Positions 61,468-64,000 of a stretch of DNA of 64,000 bases are shown here, in pieces. Under the pieces are notes generated by a model. The model was not told the DNA's origin and searched no databases. It saw nothing but the letters and a program-made list of their open reading frames with translations. Source of the stretch: Chloroflexota bacterium (GTDB taxonomy: Bacteria > Chloroflexota > Anaerolineae > B4-G1 > SLSP01). Position 1 is the stretch's first letter. The number at the start of each line of letters is the position of its first letter. Made by a program: the position numbers and the translations under genes. Where the stretch lies: positions 224,315 to 288,314 of the forward strand of contig JAIOAX010000002.1 in NCBI GenBank assembly GCA_019873645.1, in the 5' to 3' direction.

Positions 61468-63924
61468 TCAATTGTGTGTGGTTACAGAACGGTGACTTCT
61501 GTTGGTGATCCACTTCCCCACTTCCACCACACTTAACAAACCTACAGCTACCCCGATAACCAGCAGCCAATCTTCAGGATATAAGGGCACGATAGAGAGC
61601 ATTCGCCCCAATCCGGGTACAAGGAAAGGTAACAGCGCCAGCACCAGCCCAACAGTGACGGCCCAGATCAGCGGTTTGTTCACACTCAGACGGTTCATGC
61701 GGAAGAGCGGACGGCGCAGGCTGCGATAGGCAAAGATGTAGATCATCGAGTTGATGGCAAAGCTGGCGAAGGCAATACTGCGCCCTTCTACCGGGTCATT
61801 ATGCTGCAAGAAATAGTGACCAAAGATTCCCAACCCCACCACGGCGCTGACGGTGCTGATGATGCCGATCAACGACAGGCCGAGTTTGTTCAGAATCGGC
61901 TCGTTCAAGGGCTTGGGCGGTTCTTCCATGATGCCGTTTTCTTTTGGCTCAAAGCCCAGCACGATGTCGGACGGCCCGTCGCAGATCAGGTGAATCCACA
62001 GGATTTGCGCGACGAGCAGCGGCGCCGGCCAGCCGAGCAACATCGCCCCGAAGACCAACAACACTTCGGCGAACGAGTTGGAGAGCGTGTAGGCCACTAC
62101 TTTGCGGATGTTCTCAAAGATGACGCGCCCTTCCTCTACGGCGGCGACGATGGTCTTGAAATTGTTGTCCAGCAGAATCAGATCGGCGGTCTCTTTGGCG
62201 ACGTCGGTGGCTGCGCCGACCACCACACCGATGTTAGAGCGTTTGAGGGCCGGCGCATCGTTGACGCCGTCGCCGATCATGGCGGTGATTTCACCTTGCG
62301 TTTGCAAAGCGCGCACGATGCGCAGCTTGTCTTGTGGGCGGATGCGCGCAAAGACGGCAATGTCCTGCACCCGCGCGGCCAGTTCCGCATCGCTGAGCTG
62401 TTGCAATTCTTCGCCGTCGAGGACCTGATCAGAGCGGCTCGCCAGGCCGATCATGGCCGCGATGCGTTCGGCCGTCTTGCGATAATCACCGGTGATCATT
62501 TTTACTTTGATGCCGGCGCGCCGCGCCACCTGAATGGCCTCGCGCACGCCTTCGCGGATGGGGTCCTCCATCGCCACCAGGCCCACCCAGGTATAGCCGC
62601 TGTGGTCGCCGAGCAGCCCATCCGGGCGATAGGCCAGGCCAAGCAGCCGCAGCCCTTCGCCGGCCCACTGCTCCACCTGCGCTAAGATACGACTCCGTTC
62701 CTGCTCGTCCACCGTACACATGCCCAACACGATTTCCGGCGCGCCCTTGAGATAGTGCAGCGTTTGCCCGGCAATGCGAGTTGCCACAACCATGAACTTG
62801 GTCTCGCTGCTGAACATCTCCTCGCCCAGCCGTTCCGCGCCGTTTGCCATCTCCTGCGGATCACCTTTGAGTTGGGCGCGGGCATATTCCCAGAGCGCGG
62901 CGTCCACCGGGCCTTCCAGGTTGTTGCAGTACACCATCACTTCCAGAGCGCGCTGCGCATCGCGGACTTCCTGACGGGTCACCTGCATGCGGCCTTCGGT
63001 GAGGGTGCCGGTCTTGTCGGTGCAGATCGTGGTCACAGAGCCGAGCGTCTCCACGGCCAGCAGACGTTTCACCAGCCCGCTGCGCTTGAGGATTTTGCGC
63101 ATCCCCAAGACCAGGATGACGGTGACGGCGATGAGCAGCCCTTCCGGAACGGCGGCAATCGCCAGGATGATGGAGACGCGCAGCATTTCGAGAAGCGGAC
63201 GCCCGGAGATCAGGCCGATGACGAAAATAGCTACGGTAATGCCTAATACCAGCCGGGTGAGGGTACGGCTGAAGGCTTCCAAACGCACCTGGAGCGGTGT
63301 CTTGTCCTCGATCTCTTCGTGCAGGCTGGCGGCGATATGCCCCAGTTCGGTGCGTGCGCCGGTCGTCGTCACGCGCATCAGGCCACGCCCGGTGAGAACA
63401 GTCGTGCCCATAAAAACATGGTTTTCGCCGGCGGCGGTGGTTTTGCTCACCGGCTCACTTTCGCCGGTGAGGATCGCCTCTTCGACGGTCAATTTGAGCG
63501 CTTCGAGCACTTCGCCGTCGCCGGGGATGTGCTCGCCGGCATTCAGGACCACAATGTCATCAGGCACCAGCTCGGCAACTTCGATCTCCTGGCGCGCGCC
63601 ATCGCGGATGACGGTGGTGGTGGGCTTGAGCAGGCTTTTGAGCGCGGTATAAGTACGTTGCGCCTGGTATTCCTGGATAAAGCCCAACACGGCGTCAATG
63701 AGAACGACGGCCATGATGATCCCAAAGTCGCCGTATTCGCCTACGGCCAGAGAGATGCCGGCGGCGGTCAGGATGATATAGACCAGCGGATTCTTGAACT
63801 GGTTAAAGAAAATCCCCCAGGCCGACGTTCTTTTGGCCGAGGGGAGAGCGTTTTCGCCATACTCGCGGCGGCGTTGCTCAACTTCTGCGGTCGTGAGACC
63901 TTGTGCAAGCGTTGATGCAGACAA
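61468..63924 (-). CDS. P-type cation-transporting ATPase
   Basis: The 818-residue protein has the N-terminal cation ATPase domain, 'LTGES' (152-156), the phosphorylation site 'CTDKTGTLTEG' (Asp303), 'MITGDYRKTAERIA' and 'MIGDGVNDAPAL'. Helix 4 has 'AVPEGLLIAV' (Pro260-Glu261-Gly-Leu), typical of P2A calcium-type pumps; the ion remains unproved. There is no heavy-metal N-terminal domain. The start is TTG 63924 with AGGAGGTC 4 bp upstream. Confidence 0.92.
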   Translation of the reverse strand: MSASTLAQGLTTAEVEQRRREYGENALPSAKRTSAWGIFFNQFKNPLVYIILTAAGISLAVGEYGDFGIIMAVVLIDAVLGFIQEYQAQRTYTALKSLLKPTTTVIRDGARQEIEVAELVPDDIVVLNAGEHIPGDGEVLEALKLTVEEAILTGESEPVSKTTAAGENHVFMGTTVLTGRGLMRVTTTGARTELGHIAASLHEEIEDKTPLQVRLEAFSRTLTRLVLGITVAIFVIGLISGRPLLEMLRVSIILAIAAVPEGLLIAVTVILVLGMRKILKRSGLVKRLLAVETLGSVTTICTDKTGTLTEGRMQVTRQEVRDAQRALEVMVYCNNLEGPVDAALWEYARAQLKGDPQEMANGAERLGEEMFSSETKFMVVATRIAGQTLHYLKGAPEIVLGMCTVDEQERSRILAQVEQWAGEGLRLLGLAYRPDGLLGDHSGYTWVGLVAMEDPIREGVREAIQVARRAGIKVKMITGDYRKTAERIAAMIGLASRSDQVLDGEELQQLSDAELAARVQDIAVFARIRPQDKLRIVRALQTQGEITAMIGDGVNDAPALKRSNIGVVVGAATDVAKETADLILLDNNFKTIVAAVEEGRVIFENIRKVVAYTLSNSFAEVLLVFGAMLLGWPAPLLVAQILWIHLICDGPSDIVLGFEPKENGIMEEPPKPLNEPILNKLGLSLIGIISTVSAVVGLGIFGHYFLQHNDPVEGRSIAFASFAINSMIYIFAYRSLRRPLFRMNRLSVNKPLIWAVTVGLVLALLPFLVPGLGRMLSIVPLYPEDWLLVIGVAVGLLSVVEVGKWITNRSHRSVTTHN

Positions 63925-63952
63925 TTTGACCTCCTATGCTCAAGATGCCCGC

Positions 63953-63981
63953 ATTATACATCGTTCTTAACGTTCTGTCAA
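63953..63981 (-). promoter_or_regulatory. Promoter of the P-type ATPase gene
   Basis: A perfect TTGACA (63976-63981), 17-bp spacer and perfect TATAAT (63953-63958) on the reverse strand, about 30 bp before the TTG start. Confidence 0.85.
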
Positions 63982-63990
63982 TGCTGAAAG

Positions 63991-64000
63991 AGATCGGAAG
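63991..64000. other. Sequence identical to the start of the Illumina TruSeq adapter
   Basis: The last ten bases are AGATCGGAAG, the first ten of the common adapter. This may be untrimmed adapter at a contig end. Confidence 0.5.

Overview
The window looks like a bacterial chromosome segment of fairly high GC. Gene families and intergenic style suggest a Chloroflexota genome of the Anaerolineae kind, possibly a metagenome contig. This is inferred from gene content, from many palindromic and heptamer repeats between genes, and from a C-terminal 'FLPLVLR'-type tail on an exported protein. There is no rRNA, tRNA, CRISPR array, prophage or intact insertion sequence. The last ten bases match the start of a common Illumina adapter, so the right edge may be a contig end.

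Left third (1-23 kb): a truncated RicT/PSP1 gene; a two-gene UvrD-like cassette in which one partner has a degenerate ATPase; a zinc-ribbon membrane protein; radC; a histidine kinase whose PAS region carries four cysteines; a TPR membrane protein; two ArsA/Get3-like ATPases preceded by two paralogous small hydrophobic proteins; cstA with a clear promoter and an odd leader; thyX; an MFS transporter; a large exported gingipain-like (C25) protein with four Ig-like repeats; and an ABC-2 exporter operon.

Middle (23-43 kb): housekeeping metabolism. It holds ispG, the one-carbon genes fhs and folD, an MFS/ChrB-like pair, an adrenodoxin-reductase-like flavoprotein, a GH13_18 disaccharide phosphorylase beside a ROK kinase that lacks the zinc cysteines, tldD/tldE, glmS, a DUF512 radical-SAM-like protein, guaA and xpt. 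The glmS leader contains a glmS self-cleaving ribozyme with recognisable core and cleavage site.

Right third (43-64 kb): two zinc-ribbon methyltransferases flanking a higBA toxin-antitoxin pair, a DUF59 Fe-S assembly factor, an iron-uptake locus (DtxR-family regulator with a perfect palindromic operator, feoA, feoB, feoC-like), hicBA, groES-groEL under two CIRCE operators, and an arsR-hgcA-hgcB locus. hgcA carries the diagnostic NVWCAAGK cap-helix motif and hgcB the CMECGAC motif with a C-terminal vicinal cysteine pair, so the organism is predicted to methylate mercury. ArsR has its own promoter with tandem operators, and four 60-bp hairpin repeats fill the whole arsR-hgcA gap. After this come a PEP-synthase/rifampin-phosphotransferase-like enzyme, two decayed genes, a membrane-anchored methyltransferase, a MarR/GbsR regulator and a P-type cation ATPase.

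Across the window, gene leaders are repeatedly filled with short tandem repeats, mostly of 7 bp and with a different word in each gap, and with dispersed palindromes. One heptamer array has entered a coding sequence without breaking it.
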